From the NCBI RefSeq assembly GCF_043194295.1, contig NZ_JBAFVK010000020.1: DNA of 64,000 bases. One strand, given 5' to 3'. How positions within the stretch are numbered: position 1 is the first letter of the stretch; every line of letters starts with the position of its first letter. This document shows, piece after piece, positions 1-7,617 of this stretch. This stretch comes from Xanthobacter autotrophicus. GTDB lineage: Bacteria > Pseudomonadota > Alphaproteobacteria > Rhizobiales > Xanthobacteraceae. A program made the position numbers and the translations under genes. The notes under the pieces are model-generated. The model worked only from the letters and a program-made list of their open reading frames with translations. It ran no database searches and had not been told where the DNA came from.

Positions 1-37
1 CCCGCAGTCCGGCGCCTTGCGGCGCCGGACTGCGGGG
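1..37 (-). terminator. GC-rich perfect hairpin downstream of the minus-strand gene at 49-660
   Basis: Positions 1-16 and 21-36 are perfect 16-bp reverse complements around a TTGC loop. It lies 12 bases past the stop of the secreted-protein gene on the minus strand. No T-run can be seen because the window ends there, so it is a probable rather than proven intrinsic terminator, and it could serve converging genes. Confidence 0.6.
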
Positions 38-48
38 CTTGGAACAAC

Positions 49-660
49 TCACCGGATGGCGTTGATGGCGAGACCTTCCAGATAGCTGACCTGCGCAAGG
101 TCGCCGGGCTGGACCTGCTGCAGGTCGGCAAGCACCTTGTCATTGGCTGCACGCAACGTACGCACGCCGCCGTCCGGTCCTTCGAAGGTGACTGTTCCTG
201 CCGCCTTGTTGACGTCCACGAAGATGGTCGTGAGCGTCACTTCGCGCACGCCGAAGCCTTCCGGCCACCCAGGCAGGCCGGCATCAAGAACCACCTCGCT
301 CATCACTTCGCCGGGCTTGCCCTGCCGCGCCTTGCCGAGGGCGGTGACCACCCCGGGCGCCTTGCGGATGATCAGGGTCTCGCCATTGCGGAAGAAGGAG
401 AGGTCCCCCAGCAGCGGCGGCGCGATCACCGCCCACCGGCGACCGGACGGATCTTCCAGCACCACACGCCGTGTCGCGGGGTCAGCGGAGACGAATTGCG
501 CCTTGTACGTGAAAACCGTGATCTGCCCCACGCCCTGCACGATCACCGTGTCGACCTCGGCCGGTGCCGGCCGGGCCTGCGCGAGCGCTGCGCCGGACAT
601 GATCTGTACCAGACCGGCGGCCAGCGCCACAGCCGCGAACGTTCTGCGGATCTCAAACAT
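49..660 (-). CDS. Secreted hypothetical protein with two similar halves
   Basis: A 203-residue protein of unknown function. Residues 1-28 look like a Sec signal peptide: basic start (FEIRR), an Ala/Leu-rich core and an ALAQA cleavage site, so it is probably periplasmic. The rest appears internally duplicated. Residues about 54-98 (FVSADPATRRVVLEDPSG, later a DLSFFRNGETL stretch) resemble residues about 147-193 (FVDVNKAAGTVTFEGPDG, later DLQQVQPGDLAQV), suggesting two small beta-rich domains. It has no catalytic motif or membrane anchor that I can recognise. It is transcribed alone, away from the OlsB-like gene, and ends just before a strong hairpin. ATG at 660 is the natural start because the signal peptide begins there. 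Confidence 0.75.
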   Translation of the reverse strand: MFEIRRTFAAVALAAGLVQIMSGAALAQARPAPAEVDTVIVQGVGQITVFTYKAQFVSADPATRRVVLEDPSGRRWAVIAPPLLGDLSFFRNGETLIIRKAPGVVTALGKARQGKPGEVMSEVVLDAGLPGWPEGFGVREVTLTTIFVDVNKAAGTVTFEGPDGGVRTLRAANDKVLADLQQVQPGDLAQVSYLEGLAINAIR

Positions 661-1076
661 CGTGCCCCCCTTGGAATCACAGGCGCCACCTACCCGCGCC
701 TCGGTCTGGCGCTAGCATCGCGCCGGGCTCCCCACAAGGCCGCAGCTTGTCGAGGCTTGCCTCGACGCGCCAGCTCCTGGTGCCTCCATTGGCTGCACCG
801 GAGGCGGCTGGCAGGCCGGTTCACCACCGTCGAGGCGCGCTCCCGGGGCGGACGGACGACCGGCCTGGCTCATTTGCGCGCCGGAGGCGCTGGTCCGTTG
901 TCACATGGGCGTCGGAAAACTATGGTGTTGGTCACGTTCATATCCTGGTAACCGGGGACAAGGGTTCCGGGAAGGGAAGAGGTGGCGCCCCGCGTCGCGG
1001 CAGCCGGGAGGCGGGCGCTGATGTTCAGGGATGGCGCGCGCGCCGCAGGCGGCGGCCCGGGGAGGGGGTCGTTGCA
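661..1076. other. Divergent intergenic region, no gene seen
   Basis: 416 bases between the divergent secreted-protein and OlsB-like genes. The OlsB reading frame stays open upstream to 747, but the translation there is Arg/Gly-rich and unlike any acyltransferase, so I treat it as non-coding. Promoters for both genes are expected here; I cannot place them with confidence. Confidence 0.5.
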
Positions 1077-2228
1077 ATGAAACGGACAGGACAAACCGAT
1101 CCTAATTTCAGCCTGCCCGCACTGTTCGGGCGAGGCATGGATGTTGCCCGCGATCTGGCGCGCGATTTCGCGCGGGATCTCTCCCGCGACTTTTCCAGGG
1201 ACATGACGCGAGACGACGCCCGCTCCCGCTTCGGGCAGGCCGGTCTCAGCTCCATTGGGCCCATTGGCGAGCCGCCATTCCAGGCGCCGTTCCCAAAAAC
1301 AGGCGTAGACGCCATTCCCAGCAAGCCCGCCATGCCAGTGCCGCAGAAGCTGGTCACCGATTTCCGCGCCTATTCGGGCATCCGCTACAAGGACGCGCTG
1401 CCGCCGGACCCGGACGGCCTTGTCCTCGGACGCCTCGGGGCGATGGAAGTGCGGCTCGCCCGCACCGCGCGCGACGTGCGGCGCGCCCAACGCCTGCGCT
1501 ACAAGGTGTTCTACGAGGAGATGTCGGCTGTACCCGATGGCGCGGCCCGCCTCGCCCGCCGCGACATGGACAGCTTCGACGCCATCTGCGAGCATCTGCT
1601 GGTGCTTGACCACGACGCCGGAAAAATGGTGCTCGGCCGGCGCAAGCCCAAGGTGGTCGGCACCTATCGCCTGCTTCGGCAGGAGGTGGCCCAGCGACAT
1701 GGCGGCTTCTATACTCAGGGCGAGTTTCATGTGAACGGCATCATCGCCGCCCACCCGAACCTCCGGTTCCTGGAACTCGGCCGGTCGTGCGTGCTGAAGC
1801 CCTACCGCAACAAGCGCACTGTCGAACTGCTCTGGCATGGGGTGTGGACCTACATCCTGCGCAACAAGATCGACGCCATGTTCGGCTGCGCGAGCCTTGA
1901 GGGCACCGACCCCGCGGCCCTCGCCTTGCCCCTCTCCTTCCTCCACCACAATGCACTTGCTCCGGACGAGTGGCGCGCGCGGGCCGTGGAAGGGCGGCAC
2001 GTGTCCATGGATCGCATGCCGAAGGCCGAGATCAACCCGAAGGCCGCGCTTCAGGCCCTGCCGCCGCTCATCAAGGGCTATTTGCGCCTTGGCGGCTTCG
2101 TGGGGGATGGCGCGGTGGTGGACCACCAGTTCGGCACGACGGATGTGCTCATCATCCTTCCGGTCTCGGTGATCAGCCCGCGCTACGTGGAACATTTCGG
2201 CCCCACCGCGAATCGCCACGCCATTTGA
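1077..2228 (+). CDS. olsB: OlsB-like L-ornithine N-alpha-acyltransferase (GNAT superfamily)
   Basis: 383 residues. The C-terminal 280 residues match the OlsB/hemolysin-type acyltransferase pattern: LRYKVFYEEM near residue 140, then VVGTYRLLRQ, a FLELGRSCVLKPYR segment and MFGCASLEG. OlsB transfers a 3-hydroxyacyl chain from acyl carrier protein to ornithine, the first step to phosphorus-free ornithine lipids. The ATG at 1077 follows a GGAGGGGG ribosome site by about 9 bases. The N-terminal 105 residues are extra compared with typical OlsB (about 290-300 aa) and include a repeat of RD-rich units at residues 21-50. The acyltransferase partner OlsA is not in this window. The family call is good; substrate is inferred. 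Confidence 0.75.
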   Translation: MKRTGQTDPNFSLPALFGRGMDVARDLARDFARDLSRDFSRDMTRDDARSRFGQAGLSSIGPIGEPPFQAPFPKTGVDAIPSKPAMPVPQKLVTDFRAYSGIRYKDALPPDPDGLVLGRLGAMEVRLARTARDVRRAQRLRYKVFYEEMSAVPDGAARLARRDMDSFDAICEHLLVLDHDAGKMVLGRRKPKVVGTYRLLRQEVAQRHGGFYTQGEFHVNGIIAAHPNLRFLELGRSCVLKPYRNKRTVELLWHGVWTYILRNKIDAMFGCASLEGTDPAALALPLSFLHHNALAPDEWRARAVEGRHVSMDRMPKAEINPKAALQALPPLIKGYLRLGGFVGDGAVVDHQFGTTDVLIILPVSVISPRYVEHFGPTANRHAI

Positions 2229-2407
2229 CCGGAGCGGCTCCGGAGCATCGTTCTTGGCCGGGCACACCGTCGAGGCCGTTGGTGGGCGGCGGCATTTGGT
2301 CTAAGAGCGATCGCGCCCATGCGGACCGCCTGCGGATCGCCGAACGGCAAAAGGTCCGGACGCGGTCGCGCCCCGTGGCAGGCGCACCTGACGCCGAAGG
2401 TTCCGCC

Positions 2408-2830
2408 ATGATCGAAATCACGCCCCGCATCGCCATTTCGGAGGACGAGATCGAACTCGCCTTCGTGCGCGCCTCGGGGCCGGGCGGCCAGAATGTGAAC
2501 AAGGTGTCGAGCGCGGTGCAATTGCGCTTTGATGCTGCGGGCTCGCCCAACCTTCCCGAAGGGGTGAAGATCCGGCTGGTGCGGCTGGCCGGAAAGCGGA
2601 TGACCCAGAGCGGCGTCATCATCATCCAGGCACAGCGCTTCCGAACCCAGGAGCGCAACCGGGAAGATGCGTTGGCCCGGCTGGTGGACCTCATCCGCAG
2701 CGCAACCGTGGTAGCGCCGATCCGCCGGCCGACCCGCCCCACGCTGGGCTCAAAGGAACGGCGCCTCGCGGCCAAGGAGCGGCGTGGCGAGGTCAAATCC
2801 CTGCGCCGCGACAAGCCCCAGGCAGACTGA
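2408..2830 (+). CDS. arfB: Peptidyl-tRNA hydrolase ArfB (ribosome rescue)
   Basis: 140 residues. A class-I release-factor-like protein carrying the catalytic GGQ motif (ASGPGGQNVNKVSS, GGQ at residues 26-28) and a basic C-terminal tail (KERRLAAKERRGEVKSLRR) of the kind that enters the empty mRNA channel of stalled ribosomes. The length matches ArfB/YaeJ (about 140 aa) and it lacks the codon-recognition domains of RF1/RF2. ArfB hydrolyses peptidyl-tRNA on ribosomes stalled at truncated mRNA. The reading frame is open further upstream, but the family starts at this ATG (MIEITPRIAI). It stands alone downstream of the OlsB-like gene with 179 bases between. Confidence 0.9.
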   Translation: MIEITPRIAISEDEIELAFVRASGPGGQNVNKVSSAVQLRFDAAGSPNLPEGVKIRLVRLAGKRMTQSGVIIIQAQRFRTQERNREDALARLVDLIRSATVVAPIRRPTRPTLGSKERRLAAKERRGEVKSLRRDKPQAD

Positions 2831-3065
2831 TTCGGCCGCTGGCCTGTCCGCCTGCGAAGCGGCCTTGCATCACGTATCCGATCCAACCCGACCCGTCCCA
2901 TCGATCAACGATGGCTGCGCGAATCTATCCGAGCGGCCAAATCAACCTTGCCGTTTGAGATCCGGGACGCCTTTGAGCGCCTGCACCAATGGTCATGCGG
3001 GCGATGCGCACGATTTCAGCAGAAGGCGTGGTCCAGCCAGCCGCTGAAATCGCCTCGAACGAAAC

Positions 3066-4763
3066 CTAGCGTGCCGCCTTCAACAGCCGGTCGGCGGCGG
3101 CGCGGGCTTCGGCGGTCACGGTGGCCCCAGCCAGCATACGGGCGATTTCCTCGCGTCGCGTGGTGGCGTTGAGCGGCGCCACCCGCGTGGTGACCGGCGC
3201 GTCCTCCGCCAGCCCGTCCTGTCCCGGTGCCCCTTCCGCCGCGGCCTTGGCGATGAGGAGATGATGCCGCGCCCGCGCTGCCACCTGCGGCGCATGGGTG
3301 ACGCACAGCACCTGCACCTTCTGCGCAAGACGCCCCAGCCGCTGGCCGATGGCGTCGGCCACCGCGCCGCCAACGCCGGTGTCGATCTCGTCGAAAATGA
3401 GGGTGGGGGCGGAGCCGCGATCCGCCAGCACCACCTTCAGCGCCAAGAGGAAGCGGGACAGTTCGCCGCCGGACGCGACCTTCATGAGAGGCCCCGGCCG
3501 CGTTCCGGGATTGGTGCGCACCCAGAATTCCACCTGGTCGTAGCCGTCAGGCCCGGCCGATGCGGGATCGCTCGTGACCTTGGTGATGAAGGCGGCGCGC
3601 TCCAGCTTCAAGGGCGGCAGCTCCGCCACCACGGCGGCGTCAAGCACGCCTGCAGCGCCATGGCGCTCCAGCGACAAAGCGGCGGCGGCGGTGCGATAGG
3701 CGGTTTCCGCCTCGGCCACGGTTTTCTCCAATCGGGCGAGGGTGGCCGCGCTCTGGTCGAGGCGTTCAAGTTCGGCGGAGAACCGTGCCGCGACGGTGGG
3801 CAGGTCATCCACGCTCGCCCCGTATTTGCGCGCGGCCGCGCGTAACGCGAACAGGCGCTCCTCGATGCGCTCCAGTTCCGCCGGCTCGAAGGCCGCATCC
3901 GCCAGCGCCGCCTCCAGATGGGCACGGGCGGTCTCCAGCGCGTCGAGGGCCTGATCGATGGCCTCCACGGCGGGCCGCACCAGATCCTGCGCCTCGCCAG
4001 CGCGGCGCTCCAGCCGGCGGACGGCGGCGGCCAGCGAGGGTACCGGGGAACTGCCGCCTGCCACGGCATCCAGCGCCTCGTCGAGGTCGGTGGCGATCTT
4101 TTCCGAGCGCATCATGCCGGTGCGCCGTTCGGACAGGGATGCTTCTTCCCCGACCTCGGCTGCGAGAGCGGTGAGTTCTTCCACCGCATGACGGGTGAAA
4201 TCGGCCTCGCGGGCGGCGATCTCCAGCCGCTCCCGCTCGGCACGGGCGTCCGAGAGGGCCACGCGCCACGCCCGCCACAGGGCGCCGAGGGCCTCCGCCT
4301 TGGCGGCCAGCCCGCCAAAGGCATCAATCACGGCGCGATGGCTGGCGGGGTCCACGAGGGCACGGTCATCGTGCTGGCCGTGTAGCTCGATGAGGCTCGC
4401 GCCGATCAGGCGGAGCGTCTGCACGCTGACCGTTTCTTCATTCACGCTCGCCCGCGTGCGCCCGTCCGCCATCTGGATGCGGCGCACCACGAGAGGCCCT
4501 TCGTCGGGCAGCTCGGCGGCGGCGAGAATAGAGTGCGCGGGATGGTCGGGAGACAGATCGAAGGTGAGCGTCACCTGCCCCTTGGGCAGGCCATGCCGTA
4601 CCAAGGCGCCGTCACCCCGCCCACCGAGGGCAAGGGACACGGCATCGAGCAGGATCGACTTGCCAGCACCCGTCTCACCCGTGAGGACCGTGAGGCCCTC
4701 CGAGAGGGTGAGATCGAGCTTCTCGATAAGGACGATGTCCCGGATCGAGAGCGTTGCCAGCAT
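3066..4763 (-). CDS. recN: DNA repair protein RecN
   Basis: 565 residues, an SMC-like ATPase that helps recombinational repair of double-strand breaks. Walker A is GETGAGKS at residues 29-36. The centre is a long Ala/Glu/Arg-rich coiled coil. The C-terminal ABC signature (VASGGELSRFLLALKVVL) and Walker B (TLIFDEIDTGVGG) follow. Length is close to E. coli RecN (553 aa). It starts 6 bases after the bamD stop, so the two are probably co-transcribed; bamD-recN adjacency downstream of lpxC is common in alphaproteobacteria. No LexA box could be placed. Confidence 0.96.
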   Translation of the reverse strand: MLATLSIRDIVLIEKLDLTLSEGLTVLTGETGAGKSILLDAVSLALGGRGDGALVRHGLPKGQVTLTFDLSPDHPAHSILAAAELPDEGPLVVRRIQMADGRTRASVNEETVSVQTLRLIGASLIELHGQHDDRALVDPASHRAVIDAFGGLAAKAEALGALWRAWRVALSDARAERERLEIAAREADFTRHAVEELTALAAEVGEEASLSERRTGMMRSEKIATDLDEALDAVAGGSSPVPSLAAAVRRLERRAGEAQDLVRPAVEAIDQALDALETARAHLEAALADAAFEPAELERIEERLFALRAAARKYGASVDDLPTVAARFSAELERLDQSAATLARLEKTVAEAETAYRTAAAALSLERHGAAGVLDAAVVAELPPLKLERAAFITKVTSDPASAGPDGYDQVEFWVRTNPGTRPGPLMKVASGGELSRFLLALKVVLADRGSAPTLIFDEIDTGVGGAVADAIGQRLGRLAQKVQVLCVTHAPQVAARARHHLLIAKAAAEGAPGQDGLAEDAPVTTRVAPLNATTRREEIARMLAGATVTAEARAAADRLLKAAR

Positions 4764-4769
4764 GGATGA

Positions 4770-5624
4770 TCAGCCAAGCCCCATCTTCTTGAACGCCTGG
4801 CTGATCCAGGACGCCTTGTTCTCTTGCGGTTCGACCCCTCCGGCCTGAACCAGCTTGTAGGCGTCCTTGTACCACGAACTGTCCGGGAAGTTATAGCCGA
4901 GTACGGCGGCTGCCGTCTGCGCTTCGTTCACCACGCCGAGGGCCATATAGGCCTCGGTGAGACGATACAGGGCTTCTTCCACCTGACGTGTTGTCTGGTA
5001 TTGTGTCACCACGACCTTGAAGCGGTTGATGGCACCCGTGTAATTACGCTGCTCAAGATAGTAGCGGCCGATCTGCATCTCCTTGCCGGCGAGCTGGTCG
5101 CGGGCAACCTCGATCTTCTTCTTGGCCGTGGCGGCATATTCGGTGTTGGGATACTTGCGCGCCACATCTTCCAGGGCATCGAGGGCCTGTCGCGTCTTGC
5201 GCTGGTCGCGGGATGTGTCGGGAATGTTCTCGTAAAGCGCCGAAGCGACGAGATATTGCGCATAGGCCGCATCCTGCGATCCGGGATAGAGCGCGATGTA
5301 GCGCTTCCCGGTTGCGATGGCCTCGTCATACTTGCCGGCCTCGAAATAGGCATAGGTGGTCATGAGCAGCGACTTGCGCGCCCATTCCGAATAGGGATGG
5401 GTCTTGTCCACATCCTCGAAGCGCTTGGCGGCCTTCTCCGGCTCCTGCCGGCGCAGCAGGGTCAGACCCTCGTTGTAGATTTTCTCCGCCGGCTCGTCGG
5501 GGGGCAGCACATCATCCTTGTCGCTGGCGCAGCCGGTCACAAGCAGGCCCATGACCAAGGCGAGCGCCAGTGCTCCGCCGCGGACGACGGCGCGCACCTT
5601 CAGGACCTCGTAAAAGAATCGCAT
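4770..5624 (-). CDS. bamD: Outer membrane protein assembly factor BamD
   Basis: 284 residues. A lipoprotein of the BAM complex that inserts beta-barrel proteins in the outer membrane. A lipoprotein signal (hydrophobic stretch ending LLVTGC) puts the lipidated cysteine at residue 32. The body is TPR-like helical repeats (for example EKAAKRFEDVDKTHPYSEWA and EAIATGKRYIALYPGSQDA), as in BamD/ComL. The length fits the family (about 245-290 aa). A GTG one codon earlier (5627) is also possible; I prefer the ATG. It lies between lpxC and recN on the same strand. Confidence 0.95.
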   Translation of the reverse strand: MRFFYEVLKVRAVVRGGALALALVMGLLVTGCASDKDDVLPPDEPAEKIYNEGLTLLRRQEPEKAAKRFEDVDKTHPYSEWARKSLLMTTYAYFEAGKYDEAIATGKRYIALYPGSQDAAYAQYLVASALYENIPDTSRDQRKTRQALDALEDVARKYPNTEYAATAKKKIEVARDQLAGKEMQIGRYYLEQRNYTGAINRFKVVVTQYQTTRQVEEALYRLTEAYMALGVVNEAQTAAAVLGYNFPDSSWYKDAYKLVQAGGVEPQENKASWISQAFKKMGLG

Positions 5625-6001
5625 CACGGTTCAGCTTCCGTCCCGCGCCCCAGGGCGCTGCCTGTAAAGGAGGATGGTCGGCCGAGACATGGCGCCATGG
5701 TGGCGCCGCCCAACCTTGATCCTCTCCCCATCGTTGGAGCCTGTTCCCGGAGCCGGCCTGAAACCCCGGCCGGGGAACACGCACCTGCCACAGCTTCGTC
5801 CCCGCCGCGTCTTCCCCCTCCAACCCCGCCCGCCGGGCCGGAGGAAAAAATTTCCGTCTCCGCGCTATCGGGGCTTTCGGTCGGCAATGTGGCGGCGCGG
5901 CGGCATGGCCGTGCCCTATGACCGCCAACGACGCACTGTGGCGCCCCCGCAACGCCGGCTCACCATCCCCGCGCAGCCCGATACGGATCAGCCGCGCAGC
6001 A

Positions 6002-6029
6002 GCAGTTCCGCCGTTCAGGGCGGAACTGC
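6002..6029. repeat. Perfect 11-bp inverted repeat with 6-base loop
   Basis: GCAGTTCCGCC at 6002-6012 pairs exactly with GGCGGAACTGC at 6019-6029 around GTTCAG. There is no T-run on either side, so it is not an obvious terminator. It lies about 380 bases upstream of bamD and 92 bases beyond the lpxC terminator on the minus strand. Confidence 0.6.
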
Positions 6030-6121
6030 CCGGATAGATCCTGCCCTATGAACGGGAATCCAGGTTAAGAAACCGCAAGCGCCGGCCTGACGCGCCTACG
6101 GAAGGGTCATCCCAGACGCAA

Positions 6122-6143
6122 ACGGCGCCCGAGAGGGCGCCGT
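6122..6143 (-). terminator. lpxC intrinsic terminator-like hairpin
   Basis: ACGGCGCCC (6122-6130) and GGGCGCCGT (6135-6143) form a 9-bp GC-rich stem with a 4-base loop, 23 bases past the lpxC stop on the minus strand. It is followed on that strand by only TTTGCG, so the U-run is weak. Confidence 0.6.
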
Positions 6144-6166
6144 CGAAATGCGAGCAGAGGGCCCGA

Positions 6167-7102
6167 TCAGACTTCCGGCGCGAACACCGGCACCGGAGCC
6201 GAGACACCCATGTCGGCGCCCACCGTGTCGCGCACGGGACGGGCCGGAGCCTCCACCACCGCATAAGCGGAACGGTCGGAGAAAAGCGCGTCCACCACCT
6301 GATAGTTCAGCTTGTGGCCGCCACGGAACGACCGGTAGCGAGCAAGCAGAGGGAGGCCGGAAAGCGCGAGGTCGCCCACCGCGTCGAGGGCCTTGTGGCG
6401 CACGAATTCATCGGTGAAGCGCAGGCCGCCTTCATTCATCACGCCACCGTCGTCGAGGCACACGGTGTTTTCCAGCGCCGCCCCCAGAGCATAACCAGCC
6501 GAGCGCAGGCGCTCCACATCCTTCAGGAAGCCGAAGGTGCGGGCGCCGGCCAGTTCGCGGCGGAACACGGCGGGGGACATGGTGGCGGCGAAACGCTGAC
6601 GGCCGATGGCGTCGTGGGCGAACTCGATTTCCACTTCCAGGCGGAAGCCCGCGTCATAGGGCAGGAGTTCGCCGAAGGAGGCGCCGTTTTCCACCCGCAC
6701 CGGCTTCAGAACCTTGAGAAATTTGCGGCGGGCGCGCACCTCGGTGACGCCGGCGGCATCGATGGCGGCTACGAACTGGGAGGCGCTGCCGTCGAGGATC
6801 GGAACTTCCGGGCCGTCGATCTCCACCACCGCATTGTCGATCGCGAGGCCATGGAAGGCCGCCAGCAGATGCTCGACCGTGGAGACAAGGGCGCCGGAGC
6901 GATCACCGAGGACCGTGGCAAGGTCGGTGGCCTGAACCGAAGTGCGGCTCACGGCAGCCTTGCGCGGCGCCTGATCGGCGAAAGAGCGGACGAAGACGAT
7001 ACCGGTATTCGCGAGGGCAGGCTTCAAAGTGAGGGTGGCCTCAACAGCCGCATGGACACCCGCACCTTTGAGCGTGATCTCGCGAGCCAGTGTCGTCTGC
7101 AT
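6167..7102 (-). CDS. lpxC: UDP-3-O-acyl-N-acetylglucosamine deacetylase LpxC
   Basis: 311 residues. The zinc-dependent committed step of lipid A synthesis, in the cytoplasm. The STVEHLLAAFHGLAIDNA segment carries the first zinc histidine, and FVRHKALDAVGDLALSG carries the HxxxD pair that completes the zinc site; GGHKLNYQVVDAL follows near the C-terminus. Length matches the family (about 305 aa). It lies downstream of ftsZ in the same orientation, a conserved arrangement, but 515 bases separate them and there is a hairpin after ftsZ, so it probably has its own promoter. Confidence 0.97.
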   Translation of the reverse strand: MQTTLAREITLKGAGVHAAVEATLTLKPALANTGIVFVRSFADQAPRKAAVSRTSVQATDLATVLGDRSGALVSTVEHLLAAFHGLAIDNAVVEIDGPEVPILDGSASQFVAAIDAAGVTEVRARRKFLKVLKPVRVENGASFGELLPYDAGFRLEVEIEFAHDAIGRQRFAATMSPAVFRRELAGARTFGFLKDVERLRSAGYALGAALENTVCLDDGGVMNEGGLRFTDEFVRHKALDAVGDLALSGLPLLARYRSFRGGHKLNYQVVDALFSDRSAYAVVEAPARPVRDTVGADMGVSAPVPVFAPEV

Positions 7103-7617
7103 GTCGATGCGTCCCGTATGGGAGGTCCAAGTACCCGGCGCCTTACGACTGCCGCAACCCGTCCCTCAAACCTTCACCTTGCGTTCCCACTTTCGCCTCG
7201 GTTGTACCAACAAACTGTCAACGCGAGGCGTGTGGAACCTTTGGAATGGGTGCACCCTAGTCGCCGGAACAGGCGACGCCAAATCACGCTTGCCTACCAA
7301 CTGTTACCAAGCTTCGGCTTCAATTTTTCATTAACTATCAAATTGTTAGCCGCAGCGACGCCAAGCGGGTCGCGGCGACTGTTACAGGCTGCGCAATACC
7401 GTCGCAGACCGGTCGCGCCCGAATCGCCTCCGCCCCGACCTCACATCCATACGAAAACGGCACCGGTCTTGCGACCGATGCCGGCAACACAACAAAGCCT
7501 CAGGTTGCATCCGGACGGAGGGCGGGGGGGACACCTCCCGGCCGGTCGCCTCATCCGCGATCCACAGATGCCAGAGGCATCCGGGATCGCGTCTGATCAG
7601 GGCTTGGTCCCGACTTC
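7103..7617. other. ftsZ-lpxC intergenic region
   Basis: 515 bases without a supportable gene. The central part (about 7195-7370) is clearly more A+T-rich than its surroundings, including the stretch around TCAATTTTTCATTAACTATC, and is the best place for the lpxC promoter on the minus strand. The left end holds the ftsZ-distal hairpin (7556-7591). Confidence 0.5.
7556..7591 (-). terminator. Compound hairpin after ftsZ
   Basis: CGCGATCC (7556-7563) pairs with GGATCGCG (7584-7591), and inside it GATGCC pairs with GGCATC around AGA. It begins 27 bases after the ftsZ stop on the minus strand. There is no T-run after it, so it may stabilise the 3' end or assist termination rather than act as a classical intrinsic terminator. 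Confidence 0.5.

Larger units (their letters stand above)
5625..6166. other. lpxC-bamD intergenic region
   Basis: About 540 bases with no convincing gene. It holds the lpxC terminator (6122-6143) and a perfect 11-bp inverted repeat (6002-6012 with 6019-6029), described separately. The bamD-recN promoter is expected here. Short reading frames on both strands look compositional. Confidence 0.5.

Noticed and set aside
747..1076. Upstream extension of the OlsB-like reading frame
   Set aside because: Arg/Gly-rich, no similarity to acyltransferases, and a strong ribosome site precedes the ATG at 1077.
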